A stretch of DNA of 64,000 nt from Helicoverpa zea (GCF_022581195.2 NC_061458.1:13206001-13270000); one strand, 5' to 3'. Shown: positions 47,651-59,720, counted from the first letter of the stretch. Translations and numbers: made by a program. Notes: generated from the letters alone by a model not told the origin.

Positions 47651-48262
47651 TCATGATGAAGATTCTTCTAGCAATTTTTTAAATAAAAACTTCCGTACGG
47701 CACTTTTAAATGACTGCTTGCTGGTGGACTTCCTGATTTCCAAGGGCAGCTCATTCCACAAAAGGATAGACTGAATATGAAAAGAAGAGTGGATAGCGTC
47801 AGAAGTATGGGAAGGACAGTGAAGAAGAAGGTTGTGAGAAGAGCGGAGATTTTTAGAATGACCAGAGCAGCGGTATTGAAAATGAGGAGTTAGATATGAA
47901 GGGGGAGTGGGAGAGTTAAGTAACGTGTAAAGGGTCGTCAAGGCACGCAGGGATCTTCTCTGGCGAATGGGCATCCATTTCAATTGCATCCTGTACTCAG
48001 AAACATGATCGTACTTCCGCAGGTTGAAGACAAATCTTATGCAATTGTTGATAAGTCGATCAAGTTTATTGAGCAAGTCCGCATTGAGATCGTAGTAACA
48101 CACGTCACCATAGTCAATTATAGGAAATATTAGGGACTGCACAAGCATTGCTTTGGTCTTCGGCGGCAAAAAGTTCCTTAACCGATTTAGATGACGTAAG
48201 GTTCCAGTTACACGCATACTCACACTAGCTACCTGAGTTTGCCAACCAAGCGTAGTGTCCAA
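47651..48262 (-). pseudogene. reverse transcriptase C-terminal fragment (LINE)
   Basis: 203 codons. LDTTLGWQ (the usual LD..L.W block) is followed by LRHLNRLRNFLPPKTKAMLV, QSLIFPIIDYGDVCYYD, LINNCIRFVFNLRKYDHVSE, LKWMPIRQRRSLRALTTLY and SILLWNELPLEIRK, which is the standard C-terminal series of CR1/Jockey-group reverse transcriptases. The catalytic palm and the endonuclease domain are missing through 5' truncation. The first Met is not the native start. The frame ends in a natural-looking C-terminus. It cannot encode an active enzyme. Confidence 0.92.
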
Positions 48263-48300
48263 ATGTAGGTTTAATCATATTACCTAATGTGACTCTTGCA

Positions 48301-49489
48301 TCAAAAAGAGGGTAATAACTGCAAAAAAACTCATACTCAATGCATAAAGACCAATAATTCAACAATGTTTGACCACTCCACCGTTATACAAAAACTTTTA
48401 CCTACGAACATACAAATACTTTTTAACCATAGAACCATAATTCTTTGTTCAAAATCCAATGCTGCAAAACTTTGCTCATACGCAACCGTGTTCTCTATGA
48501 AACGGGCAATGTAAATCGAAAACTAGCAATGCATATAATAGCATGGTCGTATTTAGGGGAGACTGGGGAGATAAGGTAGGGGCTCGGTAATAGTCAAAGT
48601 TAGATTTTTATAGGCCCACTAATGTTTTGTTTGATGGACGACCACGAACTGACCACATTACCGTTGTACAAGAATTTATGAATATTTCATTTCACGTGAC
48701 ATTTTTGTACATAAGTTTTTGTTGTGGTACTTAACATTAACACAAAGTAGATAACCTAATGCTGTTTAGAATACTACTGACAATATTTTTTTTGTAAAAC
48801 TTTATTACTACCAAGTGAACTTTTGAAATGGCTTGACTCTGTCGAAGTTCTAACGTAGTCCTTACCTTGTCCACTGAACATAAACTAAGTAAGTATTGCC
48901 ACTTAAAACCTGAAAAGATTAATTAAACCAGAAACATAGTTTCAACGACCCTAAAATTGAGGAACTTTATGTAAAACAAAATAGCAATTCCAATGATATA
49001 TTGCGAAGATTAAAAGAGACATTCTTTTGACGATGCATCGGCAATAATTAGTATCAAAAGAAACAACGGTGAGAGACTAATGGTTCATGATTCAGATGAA
49101 ACAAAATGGACGACATTAAAAAAGTTGACATTGTGTTTTTATTAATTATTGCGGTGAGCCAGCTGCTGTGTTCTGACAAATAAAAGAGAAGGCAACAGTC
49201 ATTTGCTGTTAAATATTAGTTTATCAATGTAGACGTCATTAGGAGTAGCGGTCTTGATAGTACTAATTATAACTAATGGGAAGGATATCAACACTCTGTA
49301 ATTAATCTCAAAATACTATCAATAGTTTTGAACATACCTTATACCTTGTGAAAATTACTGCAGCCCCTTGATGACCGAAATGGTTAAAATTGCAAATTGA
49401 AATGCAAATGATTGAACCCTTAAAACATCCTCTTTTACCACCTCATTAAGTATCACAAGTAACTTTAAAAGACTTCTAAATCATTGTCA
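48301..49489. other. non-coding, AT-rich
   Basis: No gene or recognised repeat is seen. Confidence 0.5.
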
Positions 49490-49517
49490 AACACACACAC
49501 ATACAAACACACACACA
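49490..49517. repeat. (CA)n microsatellite
   Basis: An interrupted AC dinucleotide run (ACACACACAC, ATACAA, ACACACACACA). Confidence 0.9.
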
Positions 49518-50781
49518 ATAAATCACAGTCTCCCAAAAACTGAAAAGCATTTCATCCGCAGAGTAAACAGGGTCCCCCATGACTTTATCACAAGATTTAT
49601 GATAATGATTATTCATCTGCCACCTTCCAACCTTCACCCAAGGCAGAAGGTGATGTCCGAACGGAAACGGAAGGGCGAAGGCGGGCGGCGCCCGTGTCTT
49701 AATTTCCGGTCACATCGCATCACAGATCTCCTTACGATTGTGTTACATCTTATCCCGGGGTCATGGTGGACGGATTTTTTGGGAAATGGGGTGTTGGAAG
49801 GTGGGTAGAAACTGTTTGGATGTTGGTGAATAAAATTGTCATCCATCTTAGGACGAATAAACAAGGTACATAAAAGTCTGTAGAGAACCGTATTTCCAAT
49901 TTTCAGGTTACTTAAATTAGAACAATACTGACAGACTCATTCCTTAAATTCATCTATAAATCCTTTCACTATCTTCAAGAATTTAAACTTAACTTCACCT
50001 CTCAACTCCCAACATAACACCACAACACACCACATTTCATCTCAAACCTCCATTACATTTCCAATACAAACTCCCGCGGTCGAATCTTTGAATATAACGC
50101 AAGAAAAACACATATAATTTGACAAACCCTCAAGCCCTTCAAATAACCGGCCACTGCCCATGTCGACGAGATCACCTTATAATATCTCGGCTGGGGGAGG
50201 ATGGGGAATATTGGAATATTTTTCATACAAACACGATTCTACGTGGACACTTCTACTTGATACAATATTGCTTGCGTGTAGGGACGGTTTACATGGATGA
50301 CTGTTTTTTTTCTTTCAAAGTATGGTTTCGTTTGAAGATTATACAAAAGTTCAGTGAATGAAAAGTATTTATCTTGGTCAGAAATGAGAGTGTTGGAACA
50401 ATAAACATTGCAAAAATCTCTTTAATTGCAATATCGAACCAAATATCAAAACGATACAAGGCAACTAAACAAAAACTTGGTAACAGTTTGCTACGGCATG
50501 CTATTTTAAATTTTTGGTATTTTCTTTATAGCCAATAACAGTAAAAAGTTCGAGATTTTTAAGGATACACGTAGATAAAACCATAACTAACAAGTCATAA
50601 AAATGTTACATTCACCATGTGAGAAGTTTCAAATGGATTTCTGGAAAAACCAAGATCTGTAAAAACTATATTTTTCTCAGTATCCATGTAAACCCGTGTC
50701 AAGCCATAGGTGGTCGCGTCACTGTCCGGCGGCGGTCAAACTTTATATATTTTATGTTTCGGCACACCGCTCACCGCGCCC
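49518..50781. other. non-coding with a GC-rich patch
   Basis: At 49.65-49.80 kb a GC-rich patch gives overlapping open frames on both strands (69 and 76 codons), neither with a recognised domain. The rest is AT-rich. Confidence 0.4.
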
Positions 50782-50819
50782 GCACCCCGCACCCCGCACC
50801 CCGCACCCCGCACCCCGCA
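50782..50819. repeat. (GCACCCC)5 heptanucleotide tandem repeat
   Basis: Five exact units of GCACCCC (50782-50816) plus GCA. The C-rich strand alternates with A, unusual in this window. The complementary strand is G-rich and could form non-B DNA. Confidence 0.9.
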
Positions 50820-50998
50820 GACACCCGCGTTTATTACACCACTTGTTTCTAGACGAGATTTAGAATTTAGGTAACTGGATTTGTTATTTATCTGTTAAAA
50901 GATTATGACTGGAAAAACTCTCATGTGTAATAAGTAAACTTTAACTTCAGAACGATTGCAAATAATGGCATGTGCTTCTGCCTTGTACAAGAGCTTCA
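50820..50998. other. non-coding spacer
   Basis: No feature seen. Confidence 0.5.
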
Positions 50999-51030
50999 TA
51001 TAAATGGGTCCGCTAGAACCTTCTCAGTTC
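50999..51030 (+). promoter_or_regulatory. possible core promoter (TATAAAT plus TCAGTTC)
   Basis: TATAAAT (50999-51005) is followed by TCAGTTC (51024-51030), a full match to the arthropod initiator consensus, with the A at 51026, 27 bp from the first T. The arrangement CATATAAATGGG followed by TCAGTTCGTTC is typical of strongly regulated insect genes. No coding exon follows clearly; the 66-codon frame at 51134-51334 has no domain. Confidence 0.35.
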
Positions 51031-53119
51031 GTTCATCTTCAAATTACGTTTAAATAGGTCAGTATACCTAACTTCTTGGAATTTTAAAATATTTAACCAA
51101 TTATTTTAAAAATACCTAACGATATACTAATTTATGTATTTTGACCTATTTAAACGTAAGCCAAAACAAAACTTCAATAAAAAACACACGTCCAACTTTT
51201 CTTTAATACAGACATTCATATTTCTTGACAATATCGCGCTATCTAGTTATAATAACGCAGAGTCGTCCAGTACAGCGGGTGTCCGTTTACGAGCGAACCC
51301 TAATCTCACGGAACCCACCTTGATATTGCCTTAATAAAGACGCCACGTGGACACCCATCGTAAAAATCATCTGACGCGATAGCTCTGTGGATGATGGGGA
51401 AACTATACTTATATCTTATGTAGGTATGTGCGTCTTGTCCACATAAAACAGCTTAGGATTTGTCGAAGTAGATCGCAGAGGGCCCGGACACGAGCTATAC
51501 TGGGCTATTTGATTTTGGAGATGTGTCGAAAAATAAAACTTGAAATCGAAAACAAAAAGAAAATATCCCCTTTATTAAACTCTGCAGAAAAGTTAACCTC
51601 CATATTTTCTGCAATACCCAATCCTAGTTGAAAGCAAAACACAGCTTGGAATAAATACGCAATCAAATCAGAAAAGAGGAAGGTGGGTAAGTTTGGACAA
51701 CAAAAATAAAAGTCGTAAAAAGCAGACGGACGCTGCGATGACCGTCCGGGCGACATGTGGCTGGCCACTTGCATTTTTTAAAAATAAAATTTGCATACGT
51801 TTAGGGTCCCGCACGGTTTTCATACCGGCTAGGAGACATTTTTAAACAATATTACGAAGGCTAAGGAGTTTATAAAGCGGTTTATACTGCGGTAAGTTCG
51901 GGGATCGTCTAATGAAATTGTTTTTGGCTATACGCTCCGCTGTAAAGTTTTATTGAAATGGAATTTTGTTTTGGTAGAAACGTTTTTTGGTGATCAGAAT
52001 TCGGATAGAGTTAGAAAATAATACGAAATAAACGTGACGCTATGTGCGCGAGTAATCCTGGATACGGTTATGTTAAAAAATATATCCAACTCTTGTATAG
52101 CTCTTTCGAATTTAACTAAAGCCTCCAAATATTCATTTAAGTAGTTAAAATAATTAAATAAAATGGTAACAGTATTACACTCATAAATGGCCGATTAATA
52201 ACTGAAAAAGGGTTTAAGTACTCTACGTGTCATTTAAAAATTAACTTCCATTATTTTCCCACTTACAAGATTTTTCATATAGCCACCATTATCTGAAACA
52301 GGATACACTAATCTCCTTATATTTCATCCGTGTATCAGCTAATGTAACTCGCATCTTACCCAAGTGGTCTTCTCATCAAGTCCCCCTTGCGTTCGGAACT
52401 ACTTAACACTTATTTTCAGATCTCTCTTTAATTACCGAATTAAAAGCCAGTGGCCTGTGAAAGTGCCACCATACAGTTCTCACGTCAGTCACTCCAAGTC
52501 GTTAAAAACAAACCACCTCAATGTGACATAGGGAAATCATACGACTGAATGTTACACGACTTTGAACCTTAATGCTCAAGTGATAAGGTATGAGGCGCGA
52601 GGTGTTAGATCGTGTAATGTGTCTCCCACGGTGTTGGATCTATTTACGTATGTGTTGGTTTCAGAGTGTATCGTGATGAGATTGTTGCGTTAGTAGTTTG
52701 ATCGGTGAGATACATTTTTTTTTCAGTAGTCCTATAAAATTCATAGGTTAGAAAAAATGTTATTATAAAATACGTTGTCATTTAAAGAAATAATTAAGTG
52801 ATCATTAGAAAGCTAAAACGACTATAGAAGGAAAACAGTGTCTCAAAATATTTACTTTACATGATTTTCCTTGTTGTAGTTAATTTTGTAGTTGTTGCAT
52901 GACATGTAAATAAATAATACATTTCCGACAAAAACACCCATAAAAACATCACTTAACGAAGTTTTTAGTTCTTTTTCAGTCATCCTTTACTGGTCTTGAC
53001 AGGTCGGTGTGCAGCCAGCATTAAGTCGTATCAATCGACAAGGCGCGCACATCATCGCAGACCGTTCACCTCGCCCGACATCAAGCTTTTTTAATTATAT
53101 TTTTATTTCAATTTCGCAG
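51031..53119. other. non-coding
   Basis: No gene is recognised. An inverted pair GGGTGTCC/GGACACCC lies near 51.28-51.36 kb. A strong acceptor-like TTAGTTCTTTTTCAG ends at 52979 and one frame after it stays open for 37 codons (starting HPLLVLTGRCAASIK) before a stop, a weak terminal-exon possibility. Confidence 0.4.
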
Positions 53120-53170
53120 GCATACCACATGTGGCGCCTCTACCCTTCCCACGTACCTAAACTCACACAG
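53120..53170 (+). other. candidate 51-nt internal exon
   Basis: A strong acceptor (ATATTTTTATTTCAATTTCG then CAG, ending at 53119) is followed by 51 GC-rich bases and then CACACAG|GTATTT. The length is a multiple of three. In phase 0 it reads AYHMWRLYPSHVPKLTQ. In a second frame it reads HTTCGASTLPTYLNSH. The third frame has a stop. No protein family is recognised. It may be a cassette exon of a long-intron gene or a chance arrangement. Confidence 0.35.
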
Positions 53171-54994
53171 GTATTTTAGACTTTATTTTCAGGAGTTTAG
53201 AGTTTGATTTAGGTTGCGTTTTCCATGTATGTGTGTATGTAAGTTAGTAAGCGTTAAATGAACACAAGTAAAGCGTGGACACGTTTATGGTAGAAACGCT
53301 GGGAACACCTGGAACGGTTCGTGTAACATATTTATACGATTTCTCGGAACTGGCGTTTGTTTGGCACATTCAGATCATGTTTTGTTATTAATTTTATAAT
53401 GAATGTGGTGAGAAAATGTATGACTCGTTACGGCTGATTTCGAGGTACGAATTGTAAATCATTGGTGTTATTAATTAGGTGCGCAAGTGAAATGAAACGT
53501 TTCGGTACAGAGAAAGTCGAAGAACACGTCTAGACATAGATAAATGGAGGAAAACGAAAATACTAATGAGTAAATTGTACTTCAGGAGCTCCGAGTGTAT
53601 CTGAACTCAATTTAAAAGGTTTAACGAACTGACCAAACTAGCAACATCAAATGATAATTTACATGAGTTCACGGGTCATCGGGAAGAACAAAAGTCTCAA
53701 TTCCAGTTTCATGAAGCGTTATCTCATTTCATTGGAACCTCTACACTCTATCCTAATCTTTGAAATGTTTACCGGTAGATACCTAATGAACATTTCACAT
53801 GATAGTACCTCCTTTGAACTCTGAAAAACAACATGGATCTTGAAGGATCCTGAAGTTCAGATTTCAAACAGACACCTCAAATACAATGAACCTTATGGTG
53901 ACCTTCGCAAATGTAATGTCAAAGTCATCACTCCACATTAGTCACGCACAAAAACAGATGATGTCTAGCTATGTTTTGTCACCGACTTCGCCTGTTAACG
54001 TCGTTAGCCGGTTGTCATCACGGCGCGACTCCTGATTAATTGCCGCAACTACGCACTGACAGACGAAATCACGGACTGTATCATTTAATTATTGTTTATT
54101 TATTTTGATAAATACTGGATTTTAAAGTCGTTTAAACTCTTGTGTGGATGCAATGTTATTTATGATTTTTCACATAACATATAAGAACAGAGACACTGAC
54201 AAAATAGACAATTTTCAGGGAACTCTTTTAAAAATCGAAAAATCGAGTTCTTGAGATCACATATCTATAACTTGTAAGGTTATACCGTAGTTATTTTGTT
54301 CTCCATGGTTATACCTATGTTTTAACTTGTACCCTATCACAATTCAATGACAACTCCTTCAAATCAACCGACTATCCTCCAAATATTAATATATGTACAC
54401 CATTCCCTTTTTCATCAGCTAACAAACATCGATTTCCTCCCGATCTCATCGCACCTCAAGTGTACCTAAGTTTATTTCCGACGCTCGTCTCTTACAAAAA
54501 TATTTGGGGAACATAAAGATTCCTCTACAGCTAATCCAAATACGTTTGTCCACAAAAATGCGTTCAACCTTTATTTTAGGAAAACACGACTATTCCGATG
54601 GCGGACGCGACAGGTGTCGTGGCCTTAGGGTTGTCAAGGAAAATTAACTTTTTTACTGAGAAAAATCTTTTATTTTTAGTTAATGGGTCAGTTGTTGTAG
54701 TAAGACAGGAAAATGTGAGTATTTTCCTGTGTATGTGAGGTCAGCTACGGTTGACAAGGTATTGTTAGGAAAATGATTACAATTTTTGTAAACAGATCAG
54801 AGTTTTGATGTTGGGAAAGGATATCACATCGCTTTTTCGAAGTGTAGTTTTTCTAGTATAACTATACTCTACGAGTCTATACTTTGTTAAAAATTAAATT
54901 TAACGATCTACCTTACACATGCCAAATTGACTTTATTTAATTTATAAATTCTACGTGCGTCGGTGTCAGCCCTGCCTGGGAGGCGCAGGCGCCG
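53171..54994. other. non-coding, AT-rich
   Basis: No gene is seen. A 10-bp hairpin ACAGGAAAAT/ATTTTCCTGT (54705-54730, 6-nt loop) is present. Confidence 0.5.
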
Positions 54995-55133
54995 TGTCGC
55001 GGTCGAGCCCGACATTCGTCATTGTCGCGGCGTACACTGGAAATGTCGCGGCTTTTTCCGCCAATCGCACGGTTTACACGTCGCTCTGTAGGCGTACAAA
55101 CAAATACCTGCGACACTCATAAATCTCGCGACA
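54995..55133. promoter_or_regulatory. cluster of TGTCGCG motifs
   Basis: TGTCGCG occurs at 54995, 55023 and 55044 on the plus strand and as CGCGACA at 55127, four copies in 139 bp of GC-rich sequence. A near-match, TGCGACA, lies between them. The binding protein is not known to me. GC-richness raises the chance expectation. Confidence 0.35.
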
Positions 55134-56120
55134 TTAACCTTCTGACACGCAATCATTTACACTTCTGATGCCAGACTGCACGGTCTAATAAAAAATCATA
55201 AATCATTTTTTGTATGTTTATTTAGTTTTCAATTTTAATATTTGTGTAGGTTTATATTGACTGAGTTATGAAGTTACGGATGTGGTAAATTTATGTCCGC
55301 CTTCTTTGTCTGCCACGAGGTGTAAAAGTTTCAAAAATATTATCTGTCCACCTCTATTTTACCTTCTCATATTTTTGGCTCGCGCTCTAAAAGACGCGTC
55401 TAATAAGCGATGTTCATAGCGTGCTACAATCAACTGAAGCTTATCATAAAACTGGCCACTTCTCCGTCCCAGAAACACATCAAATAATTTCACTTTCGAT
55501 TGTTTTCGTAACGTCAGTTATTAAAAGTGGGTAGGATGGGTCAAAGCAACAGAGTATTGGCGAGTAGCCAGGGCTTGCGGGCATTCATCAAACGAGTAGA
55601 GGATCACTCAAAAATCGCTTGGTACGCTCGACAGACGTATCGATAAGTTTGACGATCTTGTAAACACTAGCGTTTTTTCATCGTGGGTGTAGATTAGTGC
55701 GGGGCACAGAGAGATTAGTGTTGTTTGTTGTAGTTTTTTGTGCAACTGGACGCAATAGGTACGGGTTTAGAGTTTACGCAATAGAGTGGGCTGGGAATAC
55801 CCACACTTTTTAGGTTTTTAATTTGGCGTGGTAACTTCAGTAACTTGACGTTGCTGTTGCGTCAAATAGAAACATTTCGTTGAGTGATTTTTTAGGATTC
55901 TAGCTAATTCGTGTAAATATTTATTTATACTCGAACTATTAAGGTCGAGACAAGTAGGTAACAACAACTTTTAGACAGTTTCAGTAACGGACTCAAAAGT
56001 GCTTTAGCTCACACTATGAGCAGGTGAAGAATTCAGAATTAAGATTGATTGAAATCATGGCTCGAAAATATAAAAAATCCACAAAGTATCTGGTACCAAC
56101 TACTCTATGTTGAAGGTAAA
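55134..56120. other. non-coding
   Basis: No gene or recognised repeat is seen. Confidence 0.5.
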
Positions 56121-56186
56121 CAGGGCGCGTTCACACTGGCCGTCAGCGGCGCGCATTAGGCCGTCATCGCGCGTGTGAACCGGCTT
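56121..56186. repeat. short foldback related to the Harbinger-like MITE
   Basis: GTTCACAC (56129-56136) pairs with GTGTGAAC (56173-56180). The left end GGGCGCGTTCACACTGGC resembles the start of the MITE at 57956 (GGGTGCGTCCACATCTGGC), so this may be a very short internally deleted relative. No flanking duplication is clear. Confidence 0.45.
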
Positions 56187-57952
56187 TATCAACAGTCACC
56201 AGTGATCTCATGCCGGAGTATAGATATGTGATCTCATTGGTTGGGTTAAAAAAATAAATGTATTGCTAAATCGTTTCCGACAATGTCGGGTTAGGTGTTT
56301 AGTCAAGTTTTAAGCTTTTAGGTGTTTAGTCATTTTTTATTTGATGTGCTTTGTTCATTATTCGTTACCTAAATAAACTAAATAAATAAAAAACTAACTA
56401 AATAAAAAAATTACAGGTAAGATTAGTATTTTTTTAAGCATTATCAATAAATTCCAAAAGCCCTTTTTGATAACGTCCATGAGCTATTCTGAATGAAAAA
56501 CCTTAAAAGACAATGTTGGTATTACAGCAATTCTTAGATTTATTGTAAATCACAAAAAAAAAAACACAAAAGCTGCGCCAAATATTTATTTATTTACATT
56601 CATAAACAAACTAACACAGCATTATTTCACAAGATATTGTGAATTTCCCGGTTTCAGCAAACCGATTGAATTGTTCTCATTTATTTTGCTTGGATTAAGT
56701 AAACTTCCTGGCGCCAACATTTTTCAATCGTTCAAATTATACCTATGATACTAAAAACAATGCAATTTTCACAAGTTATGGTAACTCTTCGGATTTCATA
56801 AATGATGAGTAGGTAAATAAACAACGGCTTTGTTTATATGAATGCATACAATCATTTCAATTCTGATGATGATGCTGAAATGGAGTGAATGAATTCTCTC
56901 ATCGCTACATTTAGTCATAAGTAGTTTTATCTCTTCTTATGCCTTCCCTTCATAGCTTTATAGCAACTCTAATTTATTATATAACTTACTATGACAATAT
57001 TCCTAAAGGACAAGTCAAAATTGTTAATGATCATGCCTTACTTCCCATCAACTCATAAGTGTGGATTATTATCGTTTCCCATTTTCCAATAAGTACAATA
57101 TCTTAGGGGAAACATACTGCCTTGAATATGTTTCTCGCTAATACATTATATAGGATGTTATCCTGCGTATGGCGAATTAACAGCGCTTCAGAACATAGCT
57201 ATATTTTACAATAACAAATGTATGCCCCCGGCACACGATATATGTATTTTTACACGCCTCTCGGTGAAGCCACAGTGGATACTAATACGTAGGATCGTTT
57301 TGTATAAATTTATCCTTATTTTGAGAAGCCTGGAGGCGCCATAGTTAACTTAGCCTCAACACACGTGAGCAAAATCAGTACCCAGGTATGAAGTCTAATG
57401 AGGTCCTATAGGAAGGTCTTAGAAGAGCCTATATAGCATGTGGTGTATTTTGTGCGAAGTCAACCTACTGAAATCTTCCCACCACACATAATACCGCGCG
57501 CTAAAAAGATTTATATCTCCTTAGCGTTTATTAGCTGATATATTTATCACAAATACTCAGAGATATTGCTTCGCTAACCCTCTCTGATGGTGTGCAGAAA
57601 AAATCTCCTAAATATCGTAAATCATAGCTAGGTGTCTAGCCGCAATATAGCTAATAGGCTGAAAAAATATGTTGCCGACAAAATATTATATTGTACAAAG
57701 TAACAATAAAATATAATGTGGCAATGCAGTTTATCTTTATTATCATCGTTTATTGTACTGAAAATATGAAGTGTTATACGTAGAAACAAAGTTATATTTG
57801 AAACACGTTTCTTGTATCTAATAAGAATACTTGATGAGCTAAATAAGATGTGAAATATTGCGGTATAGAAAAATCATGAAATAAAATATTAAAAATTTCC
57901 TACCTGAGCAATTAATAATTTTGAAATTTATACATCGTGACTGTCATATTCC
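56187..57952. other. non-coding, AT-rich
   Basis: No gene is seen. An AAATAAACTAAATAAATAAA low-complexity stretch lies near 56.37-56.41 kb. Confidence 0.5.
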
Positions 57953-58359
57953 TTAGGGTGCGTCCACATCTGGCGAATGCGCCGCGAATGCGCAGCACGC
58001 GAGCCGATCGCGAGCTGTCCGCGAGCTGCGCGCGTGCAGTCACTGCAATAGTTCGGTGCGCCTCTTTAGCGCAACTCACGCAAGGCTCGTATAGAGCGCG
58101 CGAGCGGCGCGCGATCTGCGCGCAATCAGTTCTCGCCCTTACAGTTCCGTATATTGGCTCAGTACTATCGAAGATGGCAGACGTCGCGCGCCGCCTGCGC
58201 GCTGATCGCGTGCGGCGCTTAGGTCGCGCGCGAACTGCGCGCGGGCGGCGCAGAAGCGGCGCACGAACAAAAATGCACGCGCGCAGCTCGCGGGCAGGTC
58301 GCAAACGGCTCGCGAGCTGCACATTCGCGGCACATTCGCCAGATGTGGACGCACCCTTA
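57953..58359. mobile_element. PIF/Harbinger-like MITE, GC-rich, 401 bp
   Basis: The element (57956-58356) is flanked by TTA on both sides (57953-57955, 58357-58359), a TWA-type 3-bp target duplication. The first 24 bases (GGGTGCGTCCACATCTGG...) are an exact inverted match of the last 24, and the inverted similarity continues inward for about 90 bases with few mismatches. The interior is very rich in GCGC and TCGCG. It has no transposase. The frames of 92-154 codons across it on both strands arise from the GC-rich foldback and are not genes. Assignment rests on the TTA duplication and GGG-start ends. Confidence 0.8.
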
Positions 58360-59523
58360 GAATCCACAAAAAACATCTGACATAAGACTCACCTTTAATT
58401 TTATTGGCGATCGTCAAGTTTTTCTTCCATCATATTTCACAGTGCAAACATTCCCGTGCACGTCCGATCAAAGCGTAAACATAATAAAATAATTTATAAA
58501 ATATACCCGTGCTTTAATTGCTTGTAATCTTCAAACGTAACTCAAAGTCTGTTTCGATATTATAGACTTGACGTTACGAGCATAAAAATTATGAAAAAAA
58601 ATTCAACGTAAAAATGAGAGAAGTTACAGAAAGTGCGTCTTTGCGTGATTGGTAATAAATTATAGAAAAAATGTGGTGTTTCTGCCAAGTGCAGTGTCAC
58701 GGTAATGAACGAAGATGTTTTGTGTCGAGAGCTAACGGACCGGGACGCGGCTCGTATTAGAGTGATCATCATTAATGCTATGATGTTGTCTTTGTTACTA
58801 AACAAACATAGCTGGAATTCTACGTTGTATCCTATGTTGTGTTTACGTGTTCGGTCATTTAAGTCTAAGTACATTCTGTTAAGATACTCTTTTCTAAATA
58901 GCTCATCAATCATTAAATGGGGATAAAAAAAATTAACAATGTGTGTAAGTAGTCATTCGAAGAAATATTTCAAAAGTAAAAGTCCCTGTAAAATGTATAG
59001 GTACCTGCCGTTATCTTTTGTAACGCCTATGAAAAAACAGATTGAGAACAATAAAACTACCTCAAAAAATTTTTTTTTGTATTGTTGTTCTATTACTGAT
59101 TCAGAATGGTTCAAATGGAGCGTAACGCAAAGATAGTTTAACAAATTGTATCAATTCGTCACCTAGGTCTAAAATATTATTTTATTTTTTGCCAATCAAT
59201 TCACACATCAGAAAGTTACGATCCCTTTGAAGACAATGTGATAAATGATTACAAATGAATGAGATTTTTTCAAATGAACTCTAACATAGCCTAGTTGATA
59301 ATGTGTGATCATCAATTTATTGTAATCTGTCATCATTTTACGAACACCGAGGAATGTCTGAATAAGCTTTAATTAAGTTGTCAAAGGTAAGTCAAATAAT
59401 TATTAAGGTCGAAAAATGGCACTTAATTAATTCAAAAAAATATGAATCTTAAGACGTCATCCTTTTTTTTGACCTTACAGCATTTTTTTCAGGTAAGACA
59501 CACACAGTCTTACTTATTTCTTA
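58360..59523. other. non-coding
   Basis: A 73-codon plus frame at 58705-58926 starts MNEDVLCRELTDRDAARIR and overlaps a 117-codon minus frame. The first part is GC-rich, but no domain is recognised. The rest is AT-rich. Confidence 0.4.
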
Positions 59524-59720
59524 CTAGCTGACCCGGCGAACTTCGTACCCCTAATTATTAAATAAAATCTTACTCGCAATTTTTCCTTATTTGCTCACCG
59601 TTTAGACCTACCCTGGACTACGACAAACATTTTAAAACCAAAGTCAGCTCAATCGGCCCAGCCGTTCTCGAGTTTTAATCAGACTAACGAACAACAATTC
59701 ATTTTTATTTATATAGATTA
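59524..59720 (+). mobile_element. widespread insect repeat (CTAGCTGACCCGGC type)
   Basis: It starts CTAGCTGACCCGGCGAACTT, passes CTACCCTGGACTACGACAAA and CCAGCCGTTCTCGAGTTTTA, and ends ATTTTTATTTATATAGATTA. I recognise this from many insect genomes. The interior is shorter than in full copies. The class is not assigned with confidence. Confidence 0.7.

Larger units (their letters stand above)
47345..48300 (-). mobile_element. 5'-truncated non-LTR retrotransposon (CR1/Jockey-type 3' end)
   Basis: Minus-strand fragment with the C-terminal reverse-transcriptase frame (47651-48262), a 3' untranslated region containing ATGCCTATGGCATTAAGTCC and CCGCCTTTGTAATTTTAGG, and an (AAAT)n tail (47348-47377). 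I recall this 3' region from many lepidopteran LINE copies. The 5' edge is near 48275-48310. Reading past it in another frame gives VTLGNMIKP-like residues, suggesting a small deletion or frameshift near the edge. Confidence 0.8.

Noticed and set aside
50782..50819. CRISPR-like or telomeric repeat
   Set aside because: The units are 7 bp and contiguous with no spacers, and the motif is not the insect telomere TTAGG. It is a simple tandem repeat.
51775..57911. 6-kb stretch without frames of 60 codons as a special region
   Set aside because: In AT-rich DNA the absence of chance frames is expected. Nothing else marks the stretch as a unit.
57912..58417. Frames of 154, 147 and 92 codons on both strands, Arg/Ala-rich
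   Set aside because: They lie on a GC-rich foldback MITE with inverted ends. Stop codons are rare in such sequence, and the frames on the two strands mirror each other.
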